Source: an uncultured Eubacteriales bacterium
GTDB taxonomy: Bacteria; Bacillota; Clostridia; Oscillospirales; Oscillospiraceae
Assembly (NCBI GenBank): GCA_934572535.1
Contig: CAKTLJ010000007.1
Span: 27,305 to 91,304 of the forward strand
DNA: 64,000 bases
Reading direction: 5' to 3'
Shown here: positions 18,288-27,282 of the stretch, in pieces
Layout of the letters: every line of letters starts with the position of its first letter
How positions within the stretch are numbered: position 1 is the stretch's first letter
Notes under the pieces: generated by a model
What the model saw: the letters and a program-made list of their open reading frames with translations, nothing else
Databases searched by the model: none
What the model was told of the DNA's origin: nothing
Translations under genes and position numbers: made by a program

Positions 18288-18316
18288 TTGACAAGTCGCT
18301 GGTTTTGTCGTACATT
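18288..18316 (+). promoter_or_regulatory. Promoter of the T-box/metNIQ transcript
   Basis: TTGACA (18288-18293), 17-bp spacer, TACATT (18311-18316). Transcription would start near 18323, at the base of T-box stem I. Confidence 0.75.
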
Positions 18317-18322
18317 TAAGGA

Positions 18323-18600
18323 CGACAACGAAACACAGAAAGGCAATGAAGAGAAGAGTACCCGGAGTGATACGCCGCAGAGAGTCCCCACTGGTGGAAA
18401 GGGACGCAGAAGACTCGGGGGAAGATGGTCTCGGAGCCGCGCACCGACCGGGAGCCCGCTAGGCTGCGACGGGAGCGCCCGTCATCGCGCGGGAGTGTGT
18501 TGGCACTCTAGGAGGCCGGTTCCGCGAGGAGCCGCGCGAACCAAGGTGGTACCACGGCTGTTACAGTCGTCCTTGATGAACTTCAAGGACGGCTTTTTTG
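18323..18600 (+). ncRNA. T-box leader, methionine specifier, upstream of metNIQ
   Basis: The canonical order is visible: AATGAAGAGAAGAGTA at the foot of stem I, the distal GCAGAGAG...TGGTGGAAA element, a specifier candidate ATG at 18425-18427 (followed by G, as is usual), the T-box AAGGTGGTACCACGG (18543-18557), and a terminator hairpin GTCCTTGA/TCAAGGAC (18569-18590) with a T-run at 18594-18599. Uncharged tRNA-Met would favour the antiterminator and turn on methionine import. The specifier is assigned by position and agrees with the genes downstream. Confidence 0.93.
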
Positions 18601-18654
18601 TTTGTCTTTTCCCCTTCCATTGCGATAAAACAGAGAAATCAAGGTGAGAACATC

Positions 18655-19660
<1,006 letters not shown>

Positions 19661-19668
<8 letters not shown>

Positions 19669-20341
19669 CACGATTTCCGGCTTCTGGTCGCAGTACGGCC
19701 AGCTCCTGTTCGACGGGACCTGGGACACCCTCATCATGGTGCTCGTCTCCACGGTCTTCGCCTATGTCATCGGCCTGCCCCTGGGCATCCTCCTGAACAT
19801 CTCCCAGCCCCACGGCATCGCCCCCAACCGGTGGCTCAACCGCATCCTGGGCTGGGTCGTCAACGTCGGCCGCTCCCTCCCCTTCCTCATCCTCATGGTC
19901 GCCATCATGCCCTTTACCAAGGCCATCGTGGGCACCAAGATCGGCATCCGGGGCGCCATCGTTCCCCTGGTCATCTCCGCCGCCCCCTTCATCGCCCGCA
20001 TGGTCGAGACCTCCCTGGCAGAGGTGGACGCCGGGGTGGTGGAGGCCGCGCAGTCCATGGGCGCCTCCCGCCTCCAGATCGTGCGCAAGGTCCTCCTGCC
20101 GGAGTCCCTGCCCTCCCTGATCCTGGGCGGCTCCATCTCCATCATCACCATCCTGGCCTACACCGCCATCGCCGGTGCCGTGGGCGCGGGCGGCCTGGGC
20201 GACCTGGCCCTCCGCTACGGCTACCAGCGCAGCGTGGAGTCCGTGATGTGGGTCACGGTGATCCTCATCATCGTGCTGGTCCAGGTGATCCAATCCCTGT
20301 TCAGTTGGCTGTCCAGCAAGCTGGATAAGCGCCTGAGATAA
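19661..20341 (+). CDS. metI: Methionine ABC importer permease MetI
   Basis: 226 residues, five membrane segments, with the EAA loop EAAQSMGASRLQIVRKVLLPESLPS (in part) near residue 130 that docks on MetN. Begins MLDTISGFWSQYGQLLFDGT as in MetI. Overlaps metN. Confidence 0.96.
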
Positions 20342-20378
20342 ATCCCAACCAACCATATAATAAGGAGGAACATCCCAA

Positions 20379-21227
20379 ATGAAAAAGCTTCTGACTCTCC
20401 TGCTTGCTCTGACCATGGCTGTGGGCCTGTGCGCCTGCGGCAGCGACGCGGAAAAGCCCGCCGACGACGGCGACGCCGCCGCCAACGACGGCAAGACCGT
20501 CGTGCTGAAGGTCGGCGCGACCCCCACCCCCCACGCGGAGATCCTCGCCCAGGTCGTGGACGTCCTGGCTGAGCAGGGCATCGACCTGCAAGTCACCGAG
20601 TACGGCGACTACAACGTCCCCAACACCGCCGTGGAGGAGGGCGAGATGGACGCCAACTTCTTCCAGCACACCCCCTACATGGAGGACTTCAACGAGAAGA
20701 AGGGCACCCATCTGGTGAGCGTGGCCAAGATCCACTACGAGCCCATGGGCATCTATGCCGGTAAGACCGCCTCCCTGGAGGACCTGGCCGACGGCGCCGT
20801 CATCGCCGTGCCCAACGACCCCACCAACGAGGCCCGCGCCCTGCTGCTGCTGGAGGCCCAGGGCCTGATCGAGCTGAACAAGGACGCCGGTCTGAACGCC
20901 ACCCCCAACGACATCGAGTCCAACCCCAAGAACCTGCAATTCAAGGAGATGGAGGCCGCCATGCTGCCCCAGATCATTGAGGAGGTCGATCTGTCCGTCA
21001 TCAACTCCAACTATGCCCTCCAGGGCAACCTGAACCCCGCGGAGGACGCCCTGGCTTCCGAGTCCGCCGACTCCGAGGCCGCCCAGACCTACGCCAACAT
21101 CATCGCCGTCAAGGAGGGCAACGAGAACAACGAGGCCATCCTGGCTCTGGTGAAGGCGCTCCAGTCCGACGCCGTCCGCGACTTCATCAACGAGACCTAT
21201 TCCGGCTCCGTCGTCCCCATGTTCTGA
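20379..21227 (+). CDS. metQ: Methionine-binding lipoprotein MetQ
   Basis: 282 residues. Lipoprotein signal MKKLLTLLLALTMAVGLCAC, most likely lipidated at Cys20, then an acidic linker and the NlpA/MetQ fold from VVLKVGATPTPHAEIL, with YGDYNVPNTAVEEGEMDANFF in part and an H-T-P-Y motif. Delivers methionine to MetNI. Ribosome site AAGGAGGAAC. Ends the T-box regulon unit at the terminator at 21254. Confidence 0.96.
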   Translation: MKKLLTLLLALTMAVGLCACGSDAEKPADDGDAAANDGKTVVLKVGATPTPHAEILAQVVDVLAEQGIDLQVTEYGDYNVPNTAVEEGEMDANFFQHTPYMEDFNEKKGTHLVSVAKIHYEPMGIYAGKTASLEDLADGAVIAVPNDPTNEARALLLLEAQGLIELNKDAGLNATPNDIESNPKNLQFKEMEAAMLPQIIEEVDLSVINSNYALQGNLNPAEDALASESADSEAAQTYANIIAVKEGNENNEAILALVKALQSDAVRDFINETYSGSVVPMF

Positions 21228-21253
21228 GCCGCCGCCGCGTATGCACACCGCGA

Positions 21254-21286
21254 AGGAGGAGAAGCTGCCGCTTCTCCTCTTTTTTC
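21254..21286 (+). terminator. Terminator of metNIQ
   Basis: Stem AGGAGGAGAAGC with loop TGCC, paired with GCTTCTCCTC, followed by six T. Confidence 0.9.
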
Positions 21287-21296
21287 GCGCCCGCCC

Positions 21297-21325
21297 TTGA
21301 CAGACGGCGCGGATTGCTTTAGGAT
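21297..21325 (+). promoter_or_regulatory. Promoter of the first MATE gene
   Basis: TTGACA (21297-21302), 17-bp spacer, TAGGAT (21320-21325). Confidence 0.6.
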
Positions 21326-21370
21326 TGGCTGGTTGGATTTTTTCACTCTCCCGCAGAAAGAAGGCGCTTT

Positions 21371-22735
21371 ATGGAACACCAAGCCGAAAACAAGATGGGC
21401 GTGATGCCCGTGGGCAAGCTGCTCTTCAGCATGTCCATCCCCATGATGATCTCCATGCTGGTCCAGGCCCTGTACAACATCGTGGACAGCATCTTCGTGG
21501 CCCAGATCAGCGAGAACGCCCTGTCCGCCGTCTCCCTGGCCTTTCCCCTCCAGACCCTGATGATCGCCGTGGCCATCGGCACCGGCGTGGGCATCAATGC
21601 CCTGATCTCCCGCTCCCTGGGGGCCAAGGACCAGGACACCGCCGACCGGGTGGCCAACGTGGGCGTCCTGCTGGCCCTGTGCTCCTTCGCCGTCTTCGCC
21701 CTGCTGGGCGCGCTGCTGGTCGGCCCCTTCTTCCGCTTCCAGACCGACGTGACCGAGATCGTTCACCACGGCATCGCCTACGGGCGCATCTGCCTGTGCG
21801 CCAGCCTGGGCCTGTTCTGCCAGATCACCCTGGAGCGCCTGCTCCAGTCCACCGGCCGGACCAAGCTCTCCATGCTCTCCCAGCTCACCGGGGCCATTCT
21901 GAACATCGTGCTGGACCCCATCCTCATCTTCGGCCTCTTCGGCCTGCCCCGGCTGGAGGTGGCGGGCGCGGCCCTGGCCACGGTCATCGGCCAGTGGGTC
22001 GCCGCCGGGGTGGCCCTCTTCCTGAACCTGCGCTGCAACCCGGAGCTTCACCTGGGCTTCCAGCGCCTGCGCTTCCACGGGCCCACCGTCCAGGCCATCT
22101 ACCGCATCGGCGTGCCCTCCATCCTCATGCAGTGCATCGGCTCGGTGATGGTCTTCTTCTTCAACCGCATCCTGCTGGGCTTCACCACCACCGCCGCCGC
22201 CGTCTTCGGGGCCTATTTCAAGCTCCAGAGCTTCGTCTTCATGCCCATCTTCGGCCTGAACAACGGCATGGTCCCCATCGTGGCCTACAACTTCGGCGCG
22301 CGCAAGCCCCAGCGGCTCAGGCAGACCATCCGCCTGGCCATCCTCACCGCCATCTGCATCATGGCCGTGGGCACGGCCGTCTTCGAGGCCATCCCCCAGG
22401 TGCTGCTGGGCTTCTTCAGCCCCTCGCCGGACATGCTGGCCATCGGCGTGCCCGCCCTGCGGATCATCGCCATCCACTTCGTCCTGGCCGGGTTCGCCAT
22501 CCCGGTCATCTCCGTCTGCCAGGCCATCGGCAACCCCTTCTACAGCCTCATCTGCTCCGTCTGCCGCCAGCTGGTCGTCCTGCTGCCCGCGGCCTGGCTG
22601 CTCTCCCGGACCGGGACGCTGGCCCTGGTGTGGCTGGCCTTCCCCATCGCCGAGCTGGTCTCCCTGCTCCTGTCCACCCTCTTCCTGCGCCGGACCCTGC
22701 GCAAGGCGGACGCCGCCATGGCCGGGGAGGCGTAA
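21371..22735 (+). CDS. MATE family efflux transporter
   Basis: 454 residues with twelve hydrophobic segments in two homologous halves. Begins with M-G-V-M-P-V-G-K-L-L and MSIPMMISMLVQALYNIVDS, the classic MATE helix 1; NQ-type features such as IGTGVGINALISRSLGAKD and NNGMVPIVAYNFGARKP mark the two repeats. Likely exports drugs or metabolites by Na+ or H+ antiport; substrate unknown. A separate paralogue of similar size is at 50914-52296. Confidence 0.95.
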   Translation: MEHQAENKMGVMPVGKLLFSMSIPMMISMLVQALYNIVDSIFVAQISENALSAVSLAFPLQTLMIAVAIGTGVGINALISRSLGAKDQDTADRVANVGVLLALCSFAVFALLGALLVGPFFRFQTDVTEIVHHGIAYGRICLCASLGLFCQITLERLLQSTGRTKLSMLSQLTGAILNIVLDPILIFGLFGLPRLEVAGAALATVIGQWVAAGVALFLNLRCNPELHLGFQRLRFHGPTVQAIYRIGVPSILMQCIGSVMVFFFNRILLGFTTTAAAVFGAYFKLQSFVFMPIFGLNNGMVPIVAYNFGARKPQRLRQTIRLAILTAICIMAVGTAVFEAIPQVLLGFFSPSPDMLAIGVPALRIIAIHFVLAGFAIPVISVCQAIGNPFYSLICSVCRQLVVLLPAAWLLSRTGTLALVWLAFPIAELVSLLLSTLFLRRTLRKADAAMAGEA

Positions 22736-22753
22736 CGGCCCGCCACGCAACAC

Positions 22754-22813
22754 AAAACGCACCCTGCGGAAGGGGCGCGCTGCCGCGCGCGCCGCTCCCA
22801 TGGGGTGCGTTTT
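22754..22813. terminator. Bidirectional terminator between MATE and carbonic anhydrase
   Basis: Outer arms AAAACGCACCC and GGGTGCGTTTT enclose a GC-rich loop with its own GGGGCGCGC pairing; T-runs occur on both strands. It serves the two convergent genes. Confidence 0.8.
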
Positions 22814-22828
22814 CTTCTTGCAATGTGT

Positions 22829-23371
22829 TCAGCAGACCACCCGGAGCGCGCCGGTGTGGGTGTCGATGACGTAGCCGCCGAGGCGGATGTCGTGGGGGAT
22901 GAGGGGATGGTTACGGATGGTCTCCACGGTGTCCTGGACGGACTGCTCCTCGGTGTCGAACCCGGCCAGCCACTGTTCAAAGTTCACCCCGCAGTATTTC
23001 ATGAGGTCGATGGCCTCCTGGGTGATGCCGCGGGCCTTCATGTGGCCGATGATGGTCTCGCTGTCGATGTGGCGGACGCCGCAGTCGGTGTGGCCGATGA
23101 CCATGATCTCCTCCACGCCCAGCTCCACGATGGCCACCAGCAGGGAGCGGATGACCGAGCCGAAGGGGGTGTTGACCACGCCGCCCGCGTTCTTGATGAT
23201 CTTCACATCGCCGTTTTTCAGGCCCAGGGCGGCGGGCAGCAGCTCCACCAGCCGGGTGTCCATGCAGGTGAGGATGGCGATCTTCTTGTCGGGGTATTTG
23301 CTCGTGGCGTACTGCTCGTACCGCTTCTCTTCCACGAATTTCTTGTTGTAAGCCAGGATCTCGTCGATCAT
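22829..23371 (-). CDS. Beta-class carbonic anhydrase
   Basis: 180 residues. Zinc ligands are Cys36 (in TCMDTR, with the Asp38-Arg40 dyad), His94 and Cys97 (GHTDCG). NAGGVVNTPFGSVIRSLL is the usual helix. Interconverts CO2 and bicarbonate in the cytoplasm. Ribosome site AAGGAGGA at good spacing. It faces the CDF gene divergently with a short shared promoter region. Confidence 0.95.
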   Translation of the reverse strand: MIDEILAYNKKFVEEKRYEQYATSKYPDKKIAILTCMDTRLVELLPAALGLKNGDVKIIKNAGGVVNTPFGSVIRSLLVAIVELGVEEIMVIGHTDCGVRHIDSETIIGHMKARGITQEAIDLMKYCGVNFEQWLAGFDTEEQSVQDTVETIRNHPLIPHDIRLGGYVIDTHTGALRVVC

Positions 23372-23402
23372 ACAGCGTCCTCCTTGTCGGGTATTCCCCT
23401 TT

Positions 23403-23431
23403 ATTTTACCGGGGATCGCCGCGGCTGTAAA
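23403..23431 (-). promoter_or_regulatory. Promoter of the carbonic anhydrase gene
   Basis: On the minus strand TTTACA (23426-23431), 17-bp spacer, TAAAAT (23403-23408). Confidence 0.7.
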
Positions 23432-23449
23432 GGGGGGCGCACGATTTCG

Positions 23450-23478
23450 TTGACAGCGGCATAGAATCTTGGTATTAT
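23450..23478 (+). promoter_or_regulatory. Promoter of the riboswitch/CDF transcript
   Basis: TTGACA (23450-23455), 17-bp spacer, TATTAT (23473-23478), about 200 bases upstream of the CDF start codon, leaving a long leader. Confidence 0.8.
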
Positions 23479-23505
23479 ATGGGTATTCTCGTTGCGCTGC
23501 GAATC

Positions 23506-23636
23506 GGCACCGTACAAAAGCGACAAACTGAACAGGCCGGGGGACTCTCCCTGGGGCCGGGTCACGCTCCGTGGCAGTGGATGCACATCCGCAGGACAGT
23601 CATTACGATCACTGGACCCGTGGGTGTCTTTTTTTA
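23506..23636 (+). ncRNA. Probable NiCo (czcD-type) riboswitch with terminator
   Basis: The leader holds GACAAACTGAACAGG, GTGGCAGTGGATGCAC, CCGCAGGACAGTC and CACTGGACCCGTGGG, the recurring G-rich junction strands I associate with the NiCo/czcD class, and it precedes a CDF metal exporter. The last helix (GGACCC/GGGTGTC) runs into seven T at 23629-23635, a terminator that metal binding to the aptamer would prevent. I rely on memory of the motif and have no covariance score; a yybP-ykoY manganese element fits less well. Confidence 0.7.
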
Positions 23637-23684
23637 CCCAGCTCGCAGCTGCCGCAGAGAGCCAGCACAAAGGAGGTTTCTCTC

Positions 23685-24590
23685 ATGACCCAAACCCGAT
23701 CCTTCCAGCAGGTGGCCACCCGAGTCTCCCTCGTGAGCATCGTGGGCAACCTGGTCCTGTCCGCCTTCAAGCTCTTCGCCGGGGTGTTCGGCCACTCCGC
23801 CGCCATGGTCAGCGACGCCGTCCACTCCCTCTCGGACGTGTTCAGCAGCATCATCGTCATCCTCGGCGTGCGCATCGCCGCCCGGGAGCCGGACAAGGAG
23901 CACCCCTACGGCCACGACCGCTTTGAATGCGTCGCCGCCGTCCTCCTGGCCGTCCTGCTCTTCCTGGTCGGCCTGGGCATCGGCGTCGGCGCGCTTCGCA
24001 CCGTCCTCTCCGGGGGCTACGAGGCCCTGTCCGTCCCCGGCTGGCTGCCCCTGGTCGCCGCCGTCGTCTCCATCGCCGTCAAGGAGGCCATGTTCTGGTA
24101 CACCAAGGTCAACGCCGACCGCATCCAGTCCCCCGCCCTCATGGCCGACGCCTGGCACCACCGCAGCGACGCGCTCTCCTCCGTGGGGGCGCTCATCGGC
24201 ATCGGCGGGGCGCGGCTGGGCTTTCCCATCCTGGACCCCGTCGCCAGCCTCGTCATCTGCCTGTTCATCCTGAAGGCCGCCGCCGCCATCTTCAAGGACG
24301 CCATCGACCGCATGGTGGACCACGCCTGCGACCAGGAGACCGAGGCCGCCCTGCGGCAGTGCGCCCTGGACCAGAAGGGCGTCCTGGGGGTCGATCTGCT
24401 CCAGACCCGGGTCTTCGGCAGCGTCATCTACGTGGACATGGAGATCGCCGCCGACGGCAGCCGCCCCCTGCGGGAGGCCCACGCCATCGCGGAGACCGTC
24501 CACGACGCCATCGAGACCGCCTTCCCCCAGATCAAGCACATCATGGTCCACGTCAATCCCTATACAGAGACAGAGAGCCCGGAGAGCTGA
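23685..24590 (+). CDS. Cation diffusion facilitator family metal exporter
   Basis: 301 residues, six membrane helices and a C-terminal cytoplasmic domain from about residue 205. The metal site has the two H-x3-D motifs: SDAVHSLSD in helix 2 and DAWHHRSDA in helix 5; the E-H-P-Y-G-H-D loop is a CDF hallmark. Exports divalent metals by proton exchange. A riboswitch of the NiCo type suggests Co/Ni (or Zn). ATG 23685 follows AAAGGAGG; an upstream in-frame extension reads into the riboswitch and is rejected. Confidence 0.95.
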   Translation: MTQTRSFQQVATRVSLVSIVGNLVLSAFKLFAGVFGHSAAMVSDAVHSLSDVFSSIIVILGVRIAAREPDKEHPYGHDRFECVAAVLLAVLLFLVGLGIGVGALRTVLSGGYEALSVPGWLPLVAAVVSIAVKEAMFWYTKVNADRIQSPALMADAWHHRSDALSSVGALIGIGGARLGFPILDPVASLVICLFILKAAAAIFKDAIDRMVDHACDQETEAALRQCALDQKGVLGVDLLQTRVFGSVIYVDMEIAADGSRPLREAHAIAETVHDAIETAFPQIKHIMVHVNPYTETESPES

Positions 24591-24610
24591 TGCCCTCCGG
24601 GATCTTTTTT
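24578..24610 (+). terminator. Terminator of the CDF gene
   Basis: CCCGGAG and CTCCGGG arms, spanning the CDF stop codon, then TCTTTTTT. Confidence 0.75.
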
Positions 24611-24647
24611 GTCGGGATGGGGGGTGCTGCACAGGTGGGACTTTCCC

Positions 24648-24783
24648 AAAACCTCCCTTGTTAAAGGGAGGGGGACCGCCGGAACGGCGGTGGAGGGATT
24701 CCGGGTTAGGACCCACGTTGTTCGGCAACGGGAATCCCCCCGTCACAGCTGGCGCTGTGCCACCCCCCTTTGACAAGGGGGGC
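24648..24783. repeat. Dispersed palindromic repeat, two facing units
   Basis: Left unit from CCTCCCTTGTTAAAGGGAGG to GGTGGAGGGATTCC, right unit from GGAATCCCCCC to CCCCTTTGACAAGGGG in reverse. The two outer ends are inverted relative to each other, so the pair forms a long imperfect hairpin of about 136 bp, MITE-like. Related units are at 1761-1879 and after 63490. Confidence 0.8.
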
Positions 24784-24798
24784 TTGTAGGGCGGGGGC

Positions 24799-25224
24799 TC
24801 AGCCCTCCTTCTTTCGGGCCAGGAGCTGGTCGCGCACGTCCCGGTGGTCCAGCTCCTCCTCCCGCAGGGCGGCCATGCGCTGGCTCAGGGCGTGGGCCTC
24901 CTGCTTGGCGCGGGCGCAGGCCTCCAGCTGCTTGCGGGACTTGAGCAGCAGGGTCTGCCGGGTCAGGGCGCGGAAGGTCGGCTCCAGGGCGAGCCGCTGC
25001 GCCTGGAGGTCCTGGATGGCGGCCTCCTCCCGGGTCAGGGCGGCGTCCACCTCCGCCAGCGTCATGGCCTGGATCTCCTCCGAGACCGGGACGGGCTGGG
25101 CCTGGTACTCCAGGGCGTTTCGGGCCGTCTCCAGCCCCTGGCGGACGTCCTCGCGCAGGAGCGCGTCCTCCCCCTGGGCCAGGGTCACTTCTTCCGGGGA
25201 TACGTTTCGTTCGTTCGTGTTCAT
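24799..25224 (-). CDS. Small coiled-coil protein of unknown function
   Basis: 141 residues, almost entirely charged heptads (residues 15-141), rich in E, R, L, A and Q, with no cysteine cluster, signal or membrane helix. TGAGGT upstream of ATG 25224 is an acceptable ribosome site. It follows the LTA-synthase-like gene by 32 bases and is probably co-transcribed. Antisense frames here are shadows. No family recognised. Confidence 0.65.
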   Translation of the reverse strand: MNTNERNVSPEEVTLAQGEDALLREDVRQGLETARNALEYQAQPVPVSEEIQAMTLAEVDAALTREEAAIQDLQAQRLALEPTFRALTRQTLLLKSRKQLEACARAKQEAHALSQRMAALREEELDHRDVRDQLLARKKEG

Positions 25225-25256
25225 GGTTCAGATACCTCACAATCAGCGCGGGAACG

Positions 25257-27263
25257 TCAGGACCGCGGGCCCCAGCTCTCCTCCTTGGGGAGATACTGGC
25301 CAAAAAAGGTCTCGTTCCGGTTTTTCTCGTCAAACAGGTTGTTGTACTGGACGATGGCGTACTTGTTCAGCCAGGCGGCCTCCAGGCCCTCGGCCTCGTC
25401 CAGGTCCTGGTAGCAGCCCTTGGCCTTGGAATAGTAGCCCTTGGCGCTCAGGGCGGGGATGCGCTTCTCCACCGCCTCCAGGAAGCGGTAGTAGGGGGGC
25501 AGCTCGATCCCGGCGGCCTCCAGCACATAGCGGGAGAGGTAGTTGAGGGACGTGCCCTCCAGCTGCTGCTCCTCGATGTCGAAGTTGGCCCAGATGAAGA
25601 AGGGCACGGAGTAGCGCAGGACCTCCTCGTCCAGGCTGTCGAAGGGCCTGTCGTGCAGGTCCTCGTAGAAGTCGTTGCCCAGGCTGGGGAAGTGGTCGCC
25701 GAACATGACGACGATGGTGTCCTCCGGGAAGAAGCGCAGCTCCCGCAGCAGGTACTGGACGGCCTTGTCCGTCTCGTGCAGGCAGGTCAGGTACTGCTCG
25801 GCCTTCTCGTAGCGCTTGCTGTAGCGGCCCGGGCTGAGCCAGATGGTCTGGTCGTAGTTGAGGCCCTTGTAGGTGTAGCCGCCGTGGTTCTGCATGGTGA
25901 CGCCGAAGAGGAACATGGGCTGGTCCGTCTCCTTGTTCTTCACCTTGTCCACGACGTACTCGAACATCTCCTGGTCGCTGATGTACTCCCGCAGGAGGTT
26001 CTGGTTGGGGTAGTCGTCCATGAAGGTGGTCGTGGGGAAGCCCAGGTAGGGGTAGATGCGGTTTCTGGACCAGCCGTTGGCGTAGTAGGGGTGGGTGGCC
26101 TGGCTGCTGTAGCCCAGGGAGCGCAGGAGCCAGGGCAGGGCGTAGACGTTCTCATGGACGTACTGCTGGTAGGGCACGCAGCTCTCGGGCAGGAAGGCCA
26201 GGGTGTGGCCGAGGAGGAACTCAAACTCCGAGTTGGCCGTGTTGGCCCCGTAGATGGAGGCCAGGGCGTGGCCGCGGATGGTGTTGCTCTTCATGCCGTC
26301 CAGGAAGGGGGTGACCTCCTGGTTGGTGTAGAGGTCGCCCAGGAGGCTGAAGTCGGCCCAGGACTCGTTCATGATGACGATGATGTTGGGCAGGTCCTTG
26401 CTCTGCTGGGTGGCCGCTCCGGCGGCGTAGTGCTCGGCCAGCTCCTCCACGGTGTTGGCGTCGTAGCGGTCCGGCTCCTTGACGATGGAGTCCCGGACGC
26501 CCAGGTAGAAGTTTAAATAGTAGCCGTTGTACTTGGTGCCGTAGTTGGTCCAGTTGCGGATGGCGAGGCTGCCGGAGGCGAAGTAGAGGACCACCGACAC
26601 GGCCAGGACCCAGGTCACCGACACCAGGCGGCGGCTGCGCTTCTGCATCGGGAAGGAGGGCATGGCGTAGGCCATGAACAGCAGCAGGACCATGAGGCAG
26701 AGCACGTAGACCATGGTGGCGGTGTACTCCTCCAGCCGGTACTGGCCGACCACGTTCAGGGCGGTCCCGGCGGAGCGCAGGTCCATGGGGGTCAGCTCAT
26801 TGCCCCGGAACTGGTAGATCAGCCCGTTGGCGACGGCGAGGACGGACAGGGCGATGGCGGTGATGGCCACCGAGAGCTTGAACTTGGCCGTGAGGATGAG
26901 GACGAGGCCGCAGAGGACGGTGACGCAGAGGGCGTTGAGGATGCCGTGCCAGCCCATGTCCTGCGGCCAGGTGCTGACCATCGCGTTGGGCATGAGGCTG
27001 GTGAGGAGCACCACCGCCAGCCCCCAGAGGAGGTTGGCCAGGTAGTTCCAGCGGATGCGGGGCAGGTCCAGCTTCATGCTGCCCACAAGGAGGAACAGGG
27101 GCGCAAAGAGCAGCCCCATGCCCCAAAAGGCAAAGGCCGCGCAGAAGGCGAAGGCCGCCACCCCCAGCAGCCCGCCCACAAAGGCGCGCGTCTGGACCTG
27201 GAGCAGCAGGGCGCCGTTGCCCCAGGATTTGATCGGTGTTTTCGTCAGGTGTTCTTGTTTCAT
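25257..27263 (-). CDS. LTA synthase/MdoB-like phosphoglycerol transferase (sulfatase fold)
   Basis: 668 residues. About six membrane helices in residues 15-225, then an extracellular sulfatase-type domain from NIIVIMNESWADFS (metal-binding Glu) with the nucleophile Thr in GANTANSEFEFL, followed by VVMFGDHFPSLG with the Asp-His pair. Enzymes of this family polymerise glycerol phosphate on lipoteichoic acid or decorate glycans. ATG 27263 follows GGAAGGAAAACA. The motif differs from strict LtaS (G-K-T-x-D-A-E-F), so the substrate may not be LTA. Confidence 0.9.
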   Translation of the reverse strand: MKQEHLTKTPIKSWGNGALLLQVQTRAFVGGLLGVAAFAFCAAFAFWGMGLLFAPLFLLVGSMKLDLPRIRWNYLANLLWGLAVVLLTSLMPNAMVSTWPQDMGWHGILNALCVTVLCGLVLILTAKFKLSVAITAIALSVLAVANGLIYQFRGNELTPMDLRSAGTALNVVGQYRLEEYTATMVYVLCLMVLLLFMAYAMPSFPMQKRSRRLVSVTWVLAVSVVLYFASGSLAIRNWTNYGTKYNGYYLNFYLGVRDSIVKEPDRYDANTVEELAEHYAAGAATQQSKDLPNIIVIMNESWADFSLLGDLYTNQEVTPFLDGMKSNTIRGHALASIYGANTANSEFEFLLGHTLAFLPESCVPYQQYVHENVYALPWLLRSLGYSSQATHPYYANGWSRNRIYPYLGFPTTTFMDDYPNQNLLREYISDQEMFEYVVDKVKNKETDQPMFLFGVTMQNHGGYTYKGLNYDQTIWLSPGRYSKRYEKAEQYLTCLHETDKAVQYLLRELRFFPEDTIVVMFGDHFPSLGNDFYEDLHDRPFDSLDEEVLRYSVPFFIWANFDIEEQQLEGTSLNYLSRYVLEAAGIELPPYYRFLEAVEKRIPALSAKGYYSKAKGCYQDLDEAEGLEAAWLNKYAIVQYNNLFDEKNRNETFFGQYLPKEESWGPRS

Positions 27264-27282
27264 TGTTTTCCTTCCTCGTGTT

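Noticed and set aside
23479..23640. yybP-ykoY manganese riboswitch
   Set aside because: The leader lacks the expected GGGGAGUA and CCUGAAUC-like core strands as I recall them; NiCo features fit better.
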